DNA of 64,000 nucleotides from Moringa oleifera (GCA_021397835.1 JAJFZO010000168.1:2418001-2482000); one strand, 5' to 3'; counted from the first letter of the stretch, positions 48,680-61,612 are shown. Notes: a model not told the origin generated them from the sequence alone. Numbers and translations: made by a program.

Positions 48680-50740
48680 AAGCTTTTTATAGTATATTTT
48701 TATTGCTAAAATAGCTTTAAATGATTCAAATAAATTTTACATATTTTATTTTAAATTTATTTTTTAAATTCAAATAACTTTTTGAAAAAATAAAATTTTT
48801 AATTTTATAAATTTAGTGTATACATATAATATATTTTTAATATTTATTATTCTCCATTAAACCTGATCGACAGATATCTTCTTCTATTGTTGTTTCCTTA
48901 CCTCTATTTACCGTCCCATCTATGATGTCTTCGTTCTCCTTTCATACACGGTATCCGTCATTCATTAACTGCCTTTGATCTAGTCCCCGAGAATCTCATG
49001 CTTGTCTCTGCCTTCTGTCCTTTTTTTTTAGTCCTTTTCAAGGTGACTCTTCCTCATTTCCTCTTCAACATGCCCAGCGCATTTCCAGCCATTTGTATTA
49101 TATTTAACATTATCTTGATGTTAAAAATTTTTTGAAATATTTTAACCTTAAAACTTTTTATTTTCAATGTATTTAATTTAATATTTTTAATTATATTTTT
49201 CAATAATTATTAATAAATAATATCTATAATCTTAATTAATTTATTTAAGATAATGAAATAATTAATTTGATTTAATTTATTATAAGAATAAATATTTTTA
49301 GTTAATTGCATTTTTTGAAGTAATTTTAAAATTAAATATTTTTCAACTTAATTTTGATTAACTTGATTTTTAGAATTAATTTTTTAAATAAATAAATTTT
49401 ATCTACCTAATTTTCTAATCAATGTTGTATTTTGAATTTATGTTGTAATCTTTAATATATTGTTATATTTATCTTGATAATAGTTTTAATTAGAGTTTAT
49501 TTTAATTTTATTATCTTTTTTAGAGTTTAGACTATTTATATCAAAAATATTTATTTAATTAATAATTTTTTATACATTTTTTATGTAAAATTTTAGGTAA
49601 ATTTTATTTAAAATTTTGAGTTTTACTCTCTCTCTCATATACCAAACTTCAGTTTTTAAAATATTTTTAAACAAACATTGATCTATTAATTTAGATCAAA
49701 TTGAATTTTATAAAAAATTAAAAATTAAAAATATTTAAATTAAAAATATTTTTAAAAAATTAAATTAAAATTTTGAATAAATGTAAAGAAATATTTCAAA
49801 TATCATTACAAAAAAATTAAAAATGTTTGAAGCACTGAAAATATTTTTTTAAAAGATTATACTATCAAAAATTTTAAAAATTTATAAAAAATAGTTTATT
49901 GATAAAAAATTATTTAAATTTGAAAAATAAAATTAAAATAAATTTTAAAATCTATTTAATTAATTTTTAGGTATTTTTTATGATAAAAATATCATTAATT
50001 TTTTTATAATTATTTTTATAAATATTTAATTTAAATAAAATTGATAAATAAAAATTTATTTAAATACCTTTTAAAAATAAAAATTTTATTGCAAAGAATA
50101 TGTAAAATTCGATGTTTAAAATAATACTTACCTTAAAAATTTAATATCATATATATTTTTAATATTAATAAAATATTTAATTAATAATAAATTAAATTAG
50201 ATAATAAATAATAATTTTGTTTTGAAGTTCTAGATGATATCTTTTTAATAATTTGATTTTTATAATGATATAATATATATTTAATTATTTATCAAAAAAT
50301 TAAATTAATTAAAATTAAAAAACGTAATTAATATAATAAAACTTTAAAAAATAAAAAAAGAGTACATTTGATGTAATGTTATTTTTCATTGCAGTACTTT
50401 GATGTTTTTGAAAAATGTAAAATAATGACAGTTTTATATTATTTTGAAATTTTAATACATTACTAGAAACACCTTTAGATAGTAGTCAAGCGAATCGAAG
50501 CAACGAATTTTGGGCTTAATGTTTTGTGGATCGAATGATAGCTATTAATATAAGTGTAAGCTTGACCTTAAGTAAGCTTTAAAGTACAGTTTGCAAGACC
50601 TATCTTTAACAATATTCAAAAGAATTTAAAACTTTTTATAATTGTAATTTAATTTTTTATATTTATATATAATTTTAAATTCAAATTTATTATATAAATT
50701 TTTTAATTTAAATATCTTTAAATTTTAATTGAATTTAAAA
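48680..50740. other. AT-rich DNA with a small GC-richer island
   Basis: Mostly low-complexity AT-rich sequence, part of which (about 49660-50000) resembles the dispersed AT-rich repeat in inverted orientation. An island at about 48860-49085 is C/T-rich and less AT-rich, but no reading frame there is convincing. Confidence 0.4.
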
Positions 50741-50744
50741 TTTT

Positions 50745-51620
50745 AAAAATAATAATATTTTGAAAATCCAAGTAAAAAGCCACAAGGCAGAACAACAATA
50801 GATGATAATATAAAACAAAAGTTCAACAGAACAGAAGATAAAGAACACAGAATTCGTAGGTGATCTATTTTACCTGAAGAAAACATGTCTAATGAAATAA
50901 AACCCAACCTCCACTGACTGCCAATTGACAAACAAAGTAACAACTTTGACAACTGTATAGATGGTAAGAGAAAAGGGGGAAAAAAAAAAAAACATTGTTG
51001 GCCTATTACAGGAAGATGGCAAATCTCCCAAATTCAACCTCCATATCCATCTTGAGTTCACATCATTCATTTCTCACTTGACTGATGAAGAATCAGACCC
51101 GTGCGACCCTCAAACCTGCTCATACCAGCCTATTTATTAGCTTGCAATGAAGTCCAATTACAAACCAATCCCCATTCCTCACCCCAAATGCCCCGCCAGT
51201 CCTCCTCTTCCATGTGGTCAAGAGTCAGACAAAAGAACTTCCCCCAACAAAACTGCAGCATAAAACGTTCTGCTGATCATAATTTTACCGGTAAGTCAAA
51301 AGTTCACTTTATCAGCCTTTTCAAAGTTTCATAAGGGCATAATCCACCAATGTACTGTGATATACAAATATTATGAAATGATTGTGAACTGAATCTGCTC
51401 CGAAAAGCAATGTTAAGCTAAGCTACAACACTTTGGAGCGAATTCCCAAATCATAAGTGACACAACCCACATCAATGGAGCATTGATATTAATCTAAATG
51501 AACAATAGCTTGGCAGGATTTCTACAATTTGCGAGAGACAAGTTAACTAAAAACAGTGTATTCAATAAATGAAGACAGACACACTAAATATATCAAATAT
51601 TATTGTCTGGTGAGTCCTCT
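50745..51620 (-). other. ACD11 3' flank
   Basis: Less AT-rich DNA downstream of the ACD11 stop codon. It should contain the 3' untranslated region; a precise poly(A) site is not assigned. No other coding potential is supported. Confidence 0.4.
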
Positions 51621-54456
51621 TCACCAATCTACACCCAATTCTTTGGAATGGAAGAGTTTGTCAATGTATGTAATGACTGGAGCTGATGCAGCAACATAAC
51701 TTTGCATTTGAATCCTTGCCGAGGTTTCTGAAAGAAACAAATTAAGAGAATATAACATTGGTAAAACTGCAGATAATGAAAGAGGAAATACATTCAAGGT
51801 TTTTTTTTTAATTTGGGTATTCTGCATGACATCCTGTAATTTGCACTGTTTGCTTAGACCATTATGCCATTACGATCTGAAGTAAAAGAATAGAATATCC
51901 TCACATATTTACCACCTTTTGTTTTCTTCGGGAAAATTTACTGGAATTTGTGAAATTCTGGATGAAAATTTTTTTTTTCATGAGTTACCTTTGCATATAG
52001 TGAAGATTTAAACTAACTTTGTTTCACATACTTGGCAGTTTGACCATGGAACAAGCTAAACAAATGATACAAGCCCCAAAATTTATTTCAAAAACAAAAA
52101 CTAAAAATATATGCAGAAAACCACTAAACTATAGGAAGGGTGTTTGTGTTTTAGTCTCTGTTGCGTTTATATTGTAGTCTCTCTCTTTTGATGTTACTCT
52201 TAAAGCAGTCATCAAGGCTGAAATGAAATTTTGAATTGTGCCAATTGGGAAGAACCCAAAACTACAATTTGACACAGGAAACTCACCCACAAAAAACCCA
52301 GATTACCCAATCCAACCTCAAGGCAAAGTGTTTAATCTAAACATAGGCCAAAGTTCAGATCTAAATCATATGTGTTCCCCATCTAATATCAAATCATTGC
52401 ACACATTTCAACAAAAATTGTTGAATCATAGAAAAGATCCACCTCTAAACATTGACATTTCAACCTTGAGGGGAAGCAACTTATAGGCAAGGTCCAAGGT
52501 TCGAAACTCCTCAGGGCAACAAGCGGTTTTTCTGGTCATTAATTTCAGGAGCCCGAGGAGGATGGATCTTCCGTCCGCTACTTGGATTGTCCCAATGCCT
52601 CGGTTATTAAAAAAGCAAATGACATTTCAGGCCAATCAAGAAAAGGTCTGAACACTGCATCTAGGCCTTCGCTGACTGGTATTTCAAGTATTTTAATGAA
52701 CAATAGATCATATTCAAAAGTAAATCTATTGGTGCACACACTCACCATCTTCATTGAGCTTCTTTAGTAACTGTGCCTTTGTGGGAAGGGCATACATCCC
52801 TGCAGCAACAGCTTTCCTGATAGCCCATCCATGATGAGGAGCAAACACCTGTGCATAAGCCTTGGAAGCTGGATCCCTTAAGGAGTTCCCCCTGCCACAA
52901 GAAGATGAAGAACCTCAAATTCATTTTCGATATCAACTTCACCACTTAACTACATTTTGCTTTAACTTATAACTATCAATAGCATTGAAAGTCATACAAA
53001 TTATCATCATTCTTGAAAGACTCTACAAATAGCCAGCAAGGCTGGAAACATTTTGAGGGCTTAAGGAGTTCGGATCAAATATAAAAAGGGTAAGCTTGCC
53101 TTTCCTAAGAGTAAAAAGAAAAATATGTTTCTACAAAACAAATTGAAGGTATTATTTTTGGTTATTAAATCTAGATGGGCTTCCTAAAAATAAAAAACCT
53201 CCTAAAATATCTAGGGGTTAAGTCAAGCAATTTAAATAGATTTCTGAAAAGAAGTACATCCAGCAAAAGCAAGCTTAAGATTACTCTTAAAAACCTTATA
53301 TCCAGCAAGCTCACGAGGGCCTCAAGTAATGAATTTATGATCACAGTACAACATTATTACTCTTATCTTCACATTTATTGTTTACAACATTTCTTATAAG
53401 TAATAATTCTAAAAGGTTCATCTAGTAAAAGGGTCTCTTCCCTCAAGAAGTTCTTTCTTTTTTCTAAGTCCTCTTACCTCAACAAGTCATGCAAAAGGCA
53501 TACTAAATTTCTACTGAAATGACAAACTCCCATTTATTTTGTGCCTTTTGCAGGGAATTCCAACAGACGTTATCTAAGGTCCTCTTTGCAATCAATTTTC
53601 CTCAATACTTTGATTTTATCAGTTGAATCATTTCTTTACCCCAAGACTTTATAATAATGCCCAATACAGAACATAAGTATCCTTTTAAAGTGCTAAGAAC
53701 TGGACCAGAAAACTAAAGAGGGGTAAATCATGCTGAAATTAATGCTACCAACCGCTGAATTACTATGGGCTGCAGAAAAGATAATGCTAATGATTGCAGT
53801 TTGAATACATACTCGGTAGCTATAATTTGTTCAAAGAGTACCCTGACCATGTCGAGCCCACGCTTCACTCTCAGAAGGTTTCTGGAATGACTACCAGCTT
53901 TTTTCACAGTGTTGGCTTCAATATCTTGATGAAGCATTCCTTGCAGCGTCAAAATTGACTTGGATGCCTCTGCAAGATCGTCAACCTGTTATGATCAACC
54001 AACCGATCAAAATATTCGAAAACAAACACTTAAAATTCATGAACTTTATGTTAGCAATATGGAGAAAGAGAAAATATATAATTCTATCAGATGATTAATC
54101 TTGGTAAATTGTTTCATATCGTATTTTGGGATTCCACCCAATTTGACGCAAATTTTATGCACTATTTTCAGATTCAACACAGTCAGAATCGAATTCAAAA
54201 GGATTTGAAGCTTTCTTCTCATCTTTTCTTCTATTTATCACTGATTAGTGACAGACAACGGTACCTTCGCCACGTAATCCATTTCAGCGAACTTGAAAGC
54301 GATCCCCAAGCAACCAAATAGAGGCGAGACGAGAGAGCTTGCGCGAGAGAAGGGCGCCAACTCCAGGTCCTCGCTTTGCGAATTCACAGTGGCTGCCAGT
54401 TGCTTGAATGCATCCGCAATTTTTCTCAACGGCTTTTCGTCATCTAAATCCGCCAT
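51621..54456 (-). CDS. ACD11: ACD11-type ceramide-1-phosphate transfer protein (GLTP fold)
   Basis: A small cytosolic lipid-transfer protein of the glycolipid transfer protein fold. Arabidopsis ACD11 moves ceramide-1-phosphate between membranes, and its loss causes runaway cell death. Four exons: 54456-54265, 53985-53813, 52891-52746, 51727-51621. They sum to 618 nt, 205 aa plus stop (Arabidopsis 206), with GT-AG introns and matching phases. The protein reads SLVSPLFGCLGIAFKFAEMD, then KAGSHSRNLLRVKRGLDMV, then FAPHHGWAIRKAV, and ends LFHSKELGVDW. The head-group site residues known for the family are present: D60, K64, R99, R103, R106 and the His of PHHGW (H142). The start is the ATG at 54456; the preceding in-frame GTG is not needed. 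A SINE-like insertion sits in the last intron. No defect is seen. Confidence 0.94.
52463..52619 (+). mobile_element. SINE-like element with 10-bp target duplication in ACD11 intron 3
   Basis: The direct repeat TGACATTTCA occurs at 52453-52462 and 52620-52629 and flanks about 157 bp. Inside, GGTTCGAAACTCC (52498-52510) matches an RNA polymerase III B-box (GGTTCGANNCC). The element ends in TTATTAAAAAAGCAAA, an A-rich tail. The A-box is weak and the 5' end may be decayed. tRNA-like promoter, A-rich tail and target duplication together make a plant SINE the best reading. It lies opposite in orientation to ACD11. Confidence 0.7.
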
Positions 54457-54700
54457 CACGATCTGTTTCTCTACTTTATCTGTAGAAAATTTATCTCTTC
54501 GTTCCCGCCCTCTCTATCTGGTCAAAGTCGAGCCCCGCAAGCGTTCTTTGCTGCAAAAAGACGTAGGGCACCGAAGCGGAGCAAATGAAGATTCCCTAGC
54601 CTCGCTTGGCTTACCACACAGGCTAGAATGACCCCACGCCGGCTCAGCGAAACCGAGAGCTGGCATTAATGCCAATGCAAACAAAGTGTCCTTGTGTTTG
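54457..54700 (-). promoter_or_regulatory. ACD11 5' leader and promoter region
   Basis: A GC-richer segment directly upstream of the ACD11 start codon. No telo-box, clear TATA box or divergent gene is seen. The sequence becomes strongly AT-rich from about 54710. Confidence 0.35.
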
Positions 54701-54709
54701 GCTCTGTTA

Positions 54710-57700
54710 TGAAATTACTGTAATTAATTTTTAAATAAATATAACAAAATATTCAAAATAAATATCATTTTAAATTTTAAATACTTTTAAATAAAATTTA
54801 AATTAATGATTTTATTTAAATTAAATTATAATAAAAATAATTATAAAAATTAATAATATTCTCATTATTGAAGTGTAAAAAAAAATCATTCACATAGATT
54901 TTACATTTTATTTTAATTTTATCAATTAAATTTATATAATTTTTTTATTGATAAGTTAATTTTATGAATTTTTTAATTTTTTTAATAATTACATTTTTAA
55001 AAAATATATTTAATACTTAAAAAATTTTGTGATGATAGTTTAATTATTTTTTTATATTTATCAAAAATTTCATATTAAAATTTATTATAAATTTTTTTTA
55101 ATTTGAATATCTTTAATATTTAAAATTTTTGACAGAGTTCAATTTAATTTAAATTGATAGTTTAGGATTTGATTGAAAAGAAAATAAAACTTAAGGTTTT
55201 AAATGACTTTTATTCAAACATTAAATTAAATGGTAAAGATCATTTAAAATTTTTAAAAATACTCTCTTAAATTTTACCATGGACTTTAAAATCTAAAGAA
55301 ATTCAAATTGATGAAAAATAATTAAATTAAACTTTATAAAAAAATTTTAAAAATTAAATATAATTTTATTATTAAAGTATTTGAAAAACAACTCAAGTAA
55401 GATCTACACTTCATTTCAAGTGAATTCTTCAATTTGAATGATTTTCAACTAACAAGTTATTTATTAAAAATTTTTAAAATTTTTGTTAATATATATTTTT
55501 TAAAAAAATTAATATTTAAATATTTTTATGATGATAATTTAAATATTTTTATATTTATATAAAATTTTAAGTTAAAATTTACAATACAAATCTTCAATTT
55601 GAATATTTGACTTTTGTAAGTTTGAACTTGACCTGGAGTTCTACTCCATTGGCTCCGTAAAGCCTTTCTGTTGTTTTTTCATAATATTTTAATAATAAAA
55701 TTATATTTAATTTTTTTAATTTTTTTAATTCTTTGTTTATCATTTATGGGTTTTTTTTTCTAAAACATGTTTATTTAATAGGTAAATATCATTTTAAATC
55801 TTGAGTTTTATGCTTTTTTTTTCAATGAAATCTTAATTTTTAAAATTTTTTTAAATAAATATTGATCTATTATTTTTTTTAGTAAAATTTGGTGAAAACA
55901 ATTGTAAAAAAGTAATGGTACTTTTATTATTGAAATGTTTAAAAAAATTAGTTAAATATATTTTATACCTTATTTCAAATTCATCTTTCAAATGTAAATA
56001 AATTTTGATTAAGAAGATATTTTTTAAAAATTTTAATAGCAGGATTTTAAAAATATATTTTTAGTATTTTTTATAGTAGCTTGAGTATATTTTTATATTT
56101 GTTAAAAAATAAATCAAAATTTATTATCAAAAATTTTTAATATAAATATTTTTAATTTTTAAATTTTTTATGAGATTTAATTTGATCAAAATTAATAAAT
56201 TAAAATTCATTTAAAACATATTTAAAAGGAAGAATTTGATTAAAGAGATAAAACAAAGTTTTAAATAAAATTTTTTGGTAATTGATTTTAGAGTAACTTT
56301 TTTAAACATATTATATAATTTTGCTAAGATTAACCAAATAAATTTGTATCACATTGTTTGTACTTTTACGTGACTAATTAGGTAACGATATATTTATCAT
56401 AATAATTGATAGGTTTGCAGTACTAGCTTAGGGTAATCAACATGTGCTAAAACTAATTGAGTTATCACATTATATGTTTAAATTATTTCTTGATATGGTT
56501 AGATTATTGTTTATAGTTTATATTTAAATTGTTACAGTCAAAATACAAAATGATGTTGTCAAGTTGCTTAAAAAATAAAAATAATATTATCTAATTACGT
56601 CTTCAATTTAGATTTTGTTGAATTGAATAAATTGGTTTTTCTCATTAAAAATTTACGATTTTTCAAGATAATTCAAGAATATAAAAAACATTTTCTTGTT
56701 ATTTTCCTTACAGTTTTGAAAATATGTTAATTTTTTTATTTAAATTAAAAATTTGAATATAAATTAATTTAATTAGTAAAATTAAATAAAAATCAATCTA
56801 ATATAAAATTTTTATTAATATTTTATAACTTTTACGTGGCACTAAAAAGAAAAGTGTAAGAATTTAAAAAATATAATGATGTTTTATCTTTTCATCAAAA
56901 TTTTAAAAACAAATTATACTATAATGTCAAAATTAAAATGAAATATATTAAATAAATAATAAATATATTTACTAATATAAAATAAAATAAAAGTATGTGA
57001 ATAACCGTATAAAGATGATTTCTCCCTATTGAAAACTTTAGTGAACAGAGCAAGTAAGGAAAACAATTAAAAAAAAGAGAGGATAAGGTCATGATTGTGA
57101 TAAAAGTATTAATAGATGATAATGACACCCATAGCCATATTTTTTTAACTTGACTCTTCATTGAAAATTATGATCCATAAAACTATTTAATTTTTGATAT
57201 TTTTATTTTTTAATAAAACAAAAGTAAAAACTGGAAAGGCATATTTGTAAAAGCACCTATCTCACAATAAACTTTAATTTCAATTTTAACCCGACATTAG
57301 TTAATTTATTGAAACTTAAAGTGAAGTTATTTAATATTAAAATAAGTTTTACATTTAATTCTTTTTAAAAATTATATTTTAATTTTAACTCCAACACCAT
57401 GTATATGTCATGATGTTTATTTTTTAATATTCATTTTAAAACTCAATCAAATAAAATTAATTGATATTAATTTAGTTTATGTTATGTTATAAGTATTATT
57501 TATTTTTAAATTACTTTAAAAAATCTCTCAAAATTTTTAAAAAGTGTACTCATTGTTCATGAATAATATTATAAAATAGTATATAATTACTCGTTTTATA
57601 AATATATTTTAAAATCATGAAAAATGTTGTCAAAATAGAACTTCAAAATATATGATATGAAATAAATTAATATATTATTATGACATTTTAATTATTTAAT

Positions 57701-57890
57701 AAAAGAATTACCAGTGACCATAAATTTCAATTTTGAGAAAATGAGGTTGATTATTAATTAACTTATTTTTTAAAATTATTTAAATTAAAATATTATACGA
57801 TAAATTTATATTTAAAAAATTTCAATAAAAATATTCAATATAAAATATTAATTAATTCGAGCTAAAGTGATATTATATATATAAAATTTT
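54710..57890. repeat. AT-rich intergenic DNA with several dispersed-repeat copies
   Basis: Copies of the AT-rich dispersed repeat can be followed at about 54950-55180, 55370-55610 and 55930-56240, sharing AATTTGAAT(A/G)ATTTTCAA-type and TTTTTATATTTAT-type landmarks with the copies at 6.7 kb and 45.9 kb. The rest is AT-rich with no gene recognised. Confidence 0.45.
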
Positions 57891-58199
57891 GATTGCAAGT
57901 TACTAAGATAAGAGATTTTTCTTTCATGGTTATTAAAATAAATAAAAAAAATAGAAACGACCGAGTTAGATGTAGGAAACCGGGCGAGCTCCGAGCCGAC
58001 ACAGCAGATATTTTAAACAAAATTTTCAAACAGAGAGTTACCCACTCTCAGCATAAAGTTTCCGCCATTTCAGAATTATTTCAAAATTATCTAATTATTA
58101 TTTTATGTCTTTTTCTTCTAGAAAACCCAGTTTTTTATGGCATGAAAACAAAAACTTTTAAAAGACAACAATCTTCTCCCTGTAGTCTGTATGTACTTG

Positions 58200-59173
58200 C
58201 TGGCTTTTCCTACTCTCGGCTCATCCTCTCTCTCCCCCTCTCTCTCACTTTTACCTTTTGCTCTTTCGGTGCCGGGCTTCACTACTTCCTTTGCTCTTTT
58301 CTCTGCTAGACTCCGGAAACCCTAGCAATGTCGCTCAACCGTTTCACTTACAGTTTCTAGCTAGTTTAGATCTATAACACCCCGTGCATTCGAGTAAGTT
58401 TGTCTTTCTCTCTCTTAACTTTGCTTTTACACTCTATTCTTTTTGCCTTCTTTAAAATAGGTCTTCTGTCTTTCGAATTCTATCCGTTTCTCTTTTTTCG
58501 ATTGAGCAAAATGCCTCAACACTTGGGTAAACGGCATGCATTCTGTGACAGATCCGGGTATGATATTCGCATTTCAAGAATTGATGCTGTTGTTATGAGT
58601 TCCTTGTGCGCTAGCTGAATTTGTGCTTGTAATTATGTTATTTTCCGTTATTTTCTGTAATTATCTTTTGTGTAATAAAGTTTCAGCTGCATTCTCATGT
58701 TTGGTGCCTGGTGGTTGAGAAAATGAGGAAGGTTGAAGTTGCAAGTAAACTATTGTATTCTTCTTCTCAATTAAGTATCTTAATTTTCAGTTTAATTTCG
58801 AGAGAGTGGAGGAGACACCTTAACTGAAGTAGTTATAAGGATTGAACTAATTATTAACAGTTTAAAGTCATTTTTTTTCAAAAATTTGTTGGTCACCAAC
58901 TGGAGCACCAGTTATGTGTAAACAAACCACTTGAAAAGAAGGAAGGAAAAGAAATCTTTGATGATGTAATATTTTAAGTTAGATTGGGTTCTGAGTAAGC
59001 AATAATTTGAATTGATGTTCTCTCTTTTAGCTTATTGGATACTGAACTATTTAGATCAAATGCATCTCAAAAAGCAGATAATTTGTCAGCAAAGGTGCAG
59101 CTCATGTTGTTTATTATTGCTTTCTTCCCTTGGGTCAGGCTATTTGTGTGTTGGCATCAATTAGGGTTAACTG
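58200..59173 (+). promoter_or_regulatory. AIR9 core promoter and 5' leader with leader intron
   Basis: A C/T-rich Y-patch-like stretch (about 58214-58252) precedes a telo-box-like AAACCCTAG (58317-58325). A 10-codon upstream ORF starts at 58328 and stops at 58360. A leader exon ends at a GTAAGT donor (after 58393). The acceptor is uncertain: TTTTAG at 59030 and CAATTAG near 59163 are both possible, so the leader intron is about 640-770 bp. Confidence 0.45.
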
Positions 59174-61480
59174 ATGATGGAAGACCCAGTAGCACAATTG
59201 GGTGAAGATCCCATGGAGAAGCCCCAAAGTTTGGAGGAACAATCCTCTACAACTGTGGTGGACAGCGCTGAAAGGGCTACCATAGTTTCAAAACCTAGTG
59301 TTAATAAGGGGTCTAAGGTATCAGCAGCAACAACTTCAATTGGAAAGAAAATGGACTCAATGAGTGGATCTAATTTAAGCTCGCGTCTAACAAAAGCAAC
59401 TGTATCTTCTTCGTTGAGGAGGTCAAATGCTGTTCCGGTGACCAGACGAAACAGCACTGGGGGATTGCCTGACAAGTCATCTGTCTCTAGTACGAGGCTG
59501 CAAAACAGCGGCACTACTGTTGCTGGGAAAAAAGTTACTAGTCATTCGACTGAAGAACAGATTAGGCGGTCTCTTCCAGAACTTAGGAGGAGTTCATTGC
59601 CTTCAGTTGCTAAAAAAGCCACATCCAAATTGAACCTTTCAGAGACTAGGAAGTCCGTTCCGGTGTCATCAGTTGGTCGGAGTTTGACAACATCCATTGG
59701 ATCTGATATTACAAAGCCGGAGACTATTAAGAAGCCTTCAGCTAAGCCAGCATTATCAGTTTCATCATCTTCGAAAATAGTTGCGTCTTCATCACGAGAC
59801 AGTAGTGGCAGCAGTGCAACTAGGAAAACAGTTTCAAAGGTTTCTTCTCCTTCTGCTCGATCACCATCTGTTTCCAGTGGGCTGAGAGCAGGGTCTTTGT
59901 CTACCTCCATTGATCGGAGTTCTAATTTATCTGGACGGAGGAAAGCAGCGACTACAGAAAGCCGGGATTCGCGGTTCATTGTTCTCCCGCAGGTGGAGGT
60001 TAGAGCTGGTGATGATGTGGTAAGTAACATTGTGGCATACCGCTATAACATGCATAGTTGTATGAGTTAACTTCATTTAGACCAATCACTTCAAGGAATG
60101 AATGTGTATTATTTTGCTTTCCTGAAATTGATGTAAATGGCTGTAGGGTTAAAGCTATCATAGTATTGTCATGCAGTATTCTCATATTGTCTTCTTGGAA
60201 GACAGTATATCCTTACATTTCTTATTTCTTGGGTTTTCTATTGCTCTTTTGCTATGTCGCACTGGCTATACAATCCTTAAGGAATGGTAGTGGATAAGTT
60301 CTTAAGCCTTGAGCTTTAGACCATTGAAGGAGAAGAAATAAAGAACAAAGATTGAGGTAAATGACTAGGTTGTGCATCCAAACACCAAAATAGTATTCAA
60401 ATGATTGTAAAGGAGAATAAAGTTATGTTTGTTGGGAAAATTAGCTCTTTAGACATATTATACCTCCGTTTATGGTCTTGGCAGTGTATCTTGGAATGCC
60501 TTATCATTTTGAAAGGCTGCATTTATGCTTATGTGGAGACGCACAAACTTGTTGAAATAAAAATGAAGATAAGGTATTTGTAGTGTGCTTGACGATGAAG
60601 ACTTGATGTGCCTTAGACAGTTGTCATGATTTGTCTGTTAATCGGATCCTTTGAAATCTCAACAACAAAATTTATCCAGCAGTTATGATTTCCATGCTAC
60701 ATCAAGGAGGAAATATGTTGAACTTGAAGTTTTTTTTTGTTTTTTGGTTAATTATTTCTTAAGTGATAAAATCTTATATTTGAATCGTTACTGTCCTAAT
60801 TTTAACATGTATTGGCATACCCATATTTATTGTAATAAACCAAGTTAACCTACCTTCGCAACCTGTACTGGCAGGGTAAAGTGCAGTAGTGCATCTTTAT
60901 TTTTCCCCTAGCATGGGCCAGAATATTAATAGCTGTAGGTTAGTTGAAGTCTCAGGCACTTTTGTTAATTCAAATATTGGGGTTTAATATAAATGGTAAA
61001 GGTATATTAAACGTAAAAATATTTATGAAAGTTGGCATGTGATGTTGCTGCATGATGTGAGTGACTCCAAAGCACTTGGTTGGCGCCATGCATTCTTGAG
61101 TCTGGTATGCATTTGACTATTGCGGAACATGGAGCTGGAAGGTTGGGCTAGGGCATTACTTAATTATTGCATCATTAGTGCTATCACCTCCTAGTTATTG
61201 TTATTGTCATTGAATTATCATTGTTGTCCTTTGCTTTGTTATTGTTGTTTTTATTCTTGTTTTATTATCATAATTTACTATTGTTAGACACATTTGTATT
61301 TTTTTTTTCATGTAATGGGATTGGCAATTAATTCTCATCAAATTTCATTTTTTTTCCATCTTTCTTTGATTCTATTATTCACTAATGAGCACTTTTTAAA
61401 CATACTAGAGGTTGGACCTTAGGGGCCATAGGATTCGCAGCCTCAATGCTAGTGGATTGAATTTGTCACCAAATCTAGAG
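59174..61480 (+). CDS. AIR9: AIR9 microtubule-associated protein, N-terminal part (runs off right edge)
   Basis: AIR9 is a large (about 187 kDa in Arabidopsis) microtubule-associated protein that marks the preprophase band and the site where the cell plate joins the cortex. Two exons are visible: 59174-60019 (282 codons) and 61409-61480 (24 codons), in phase 0 at each join and with GT-AG borders. The first exon is rich in Ser, Thr, Lys and Arg (for example TRRNSTGGLPDKSS and RRSLPELRRSSLPS), as expected of the basic microtubule-binding region. The second begins the leucine-rich repeats: RLDLRGHRIRSLNASGLNLS. Either of two adjacent ATGs (59174 or 59177) may start the protein. The next exon, expected to continue the leucine-rich repeats, and the later A9 repeats are not found before 64000. 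The gene is therefore cut by the window edge. Confidence 0.88.
60020..61408 (+). other. AIR9 intron 1
   Basis: An intron of 1389 bp between the Ser-rich exon and the first leucine-rich-repeat exon. No repeats or genes recognised inside. Confidence 0.8.
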
Positions 61481-61508
61481 GTAAGTTTATATTATATTTG
61501 AAAAGTTG

Positions 61509-61612
61509 GCACTTATCTTATATTCAATGCATTAGCACTTATCTTATATTCAATGCATTAGCACTTATCTTATATTCAATCCATTAGCACTTATCATATA
61601 TTTGATACATCA
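61509..61612. repeat. Four tandem 26-bp repeats
   Basis: Units starting GCACTTATCTTATATTCAAT lie at 61509, 61535, 61561 and 61587; the first two are identical and the last is diverged. Confidence 0.9.

Noticed and set aside
57893..58309. 138-codon plus-strand ORF upstream of AIR9
   Set aside because: It ends in the CT-rich promoter stretch, looks like low-complexity Leu/Ser/Phe sequence, and matches no family; treated as promoter/leader DNA.
59167..60030. Long minus-strand open frames opposite the AIR9 Ser-rich exon
   Set aside because: Antisense shadow of a Ser/Arg-rich coding region with no family similarity.
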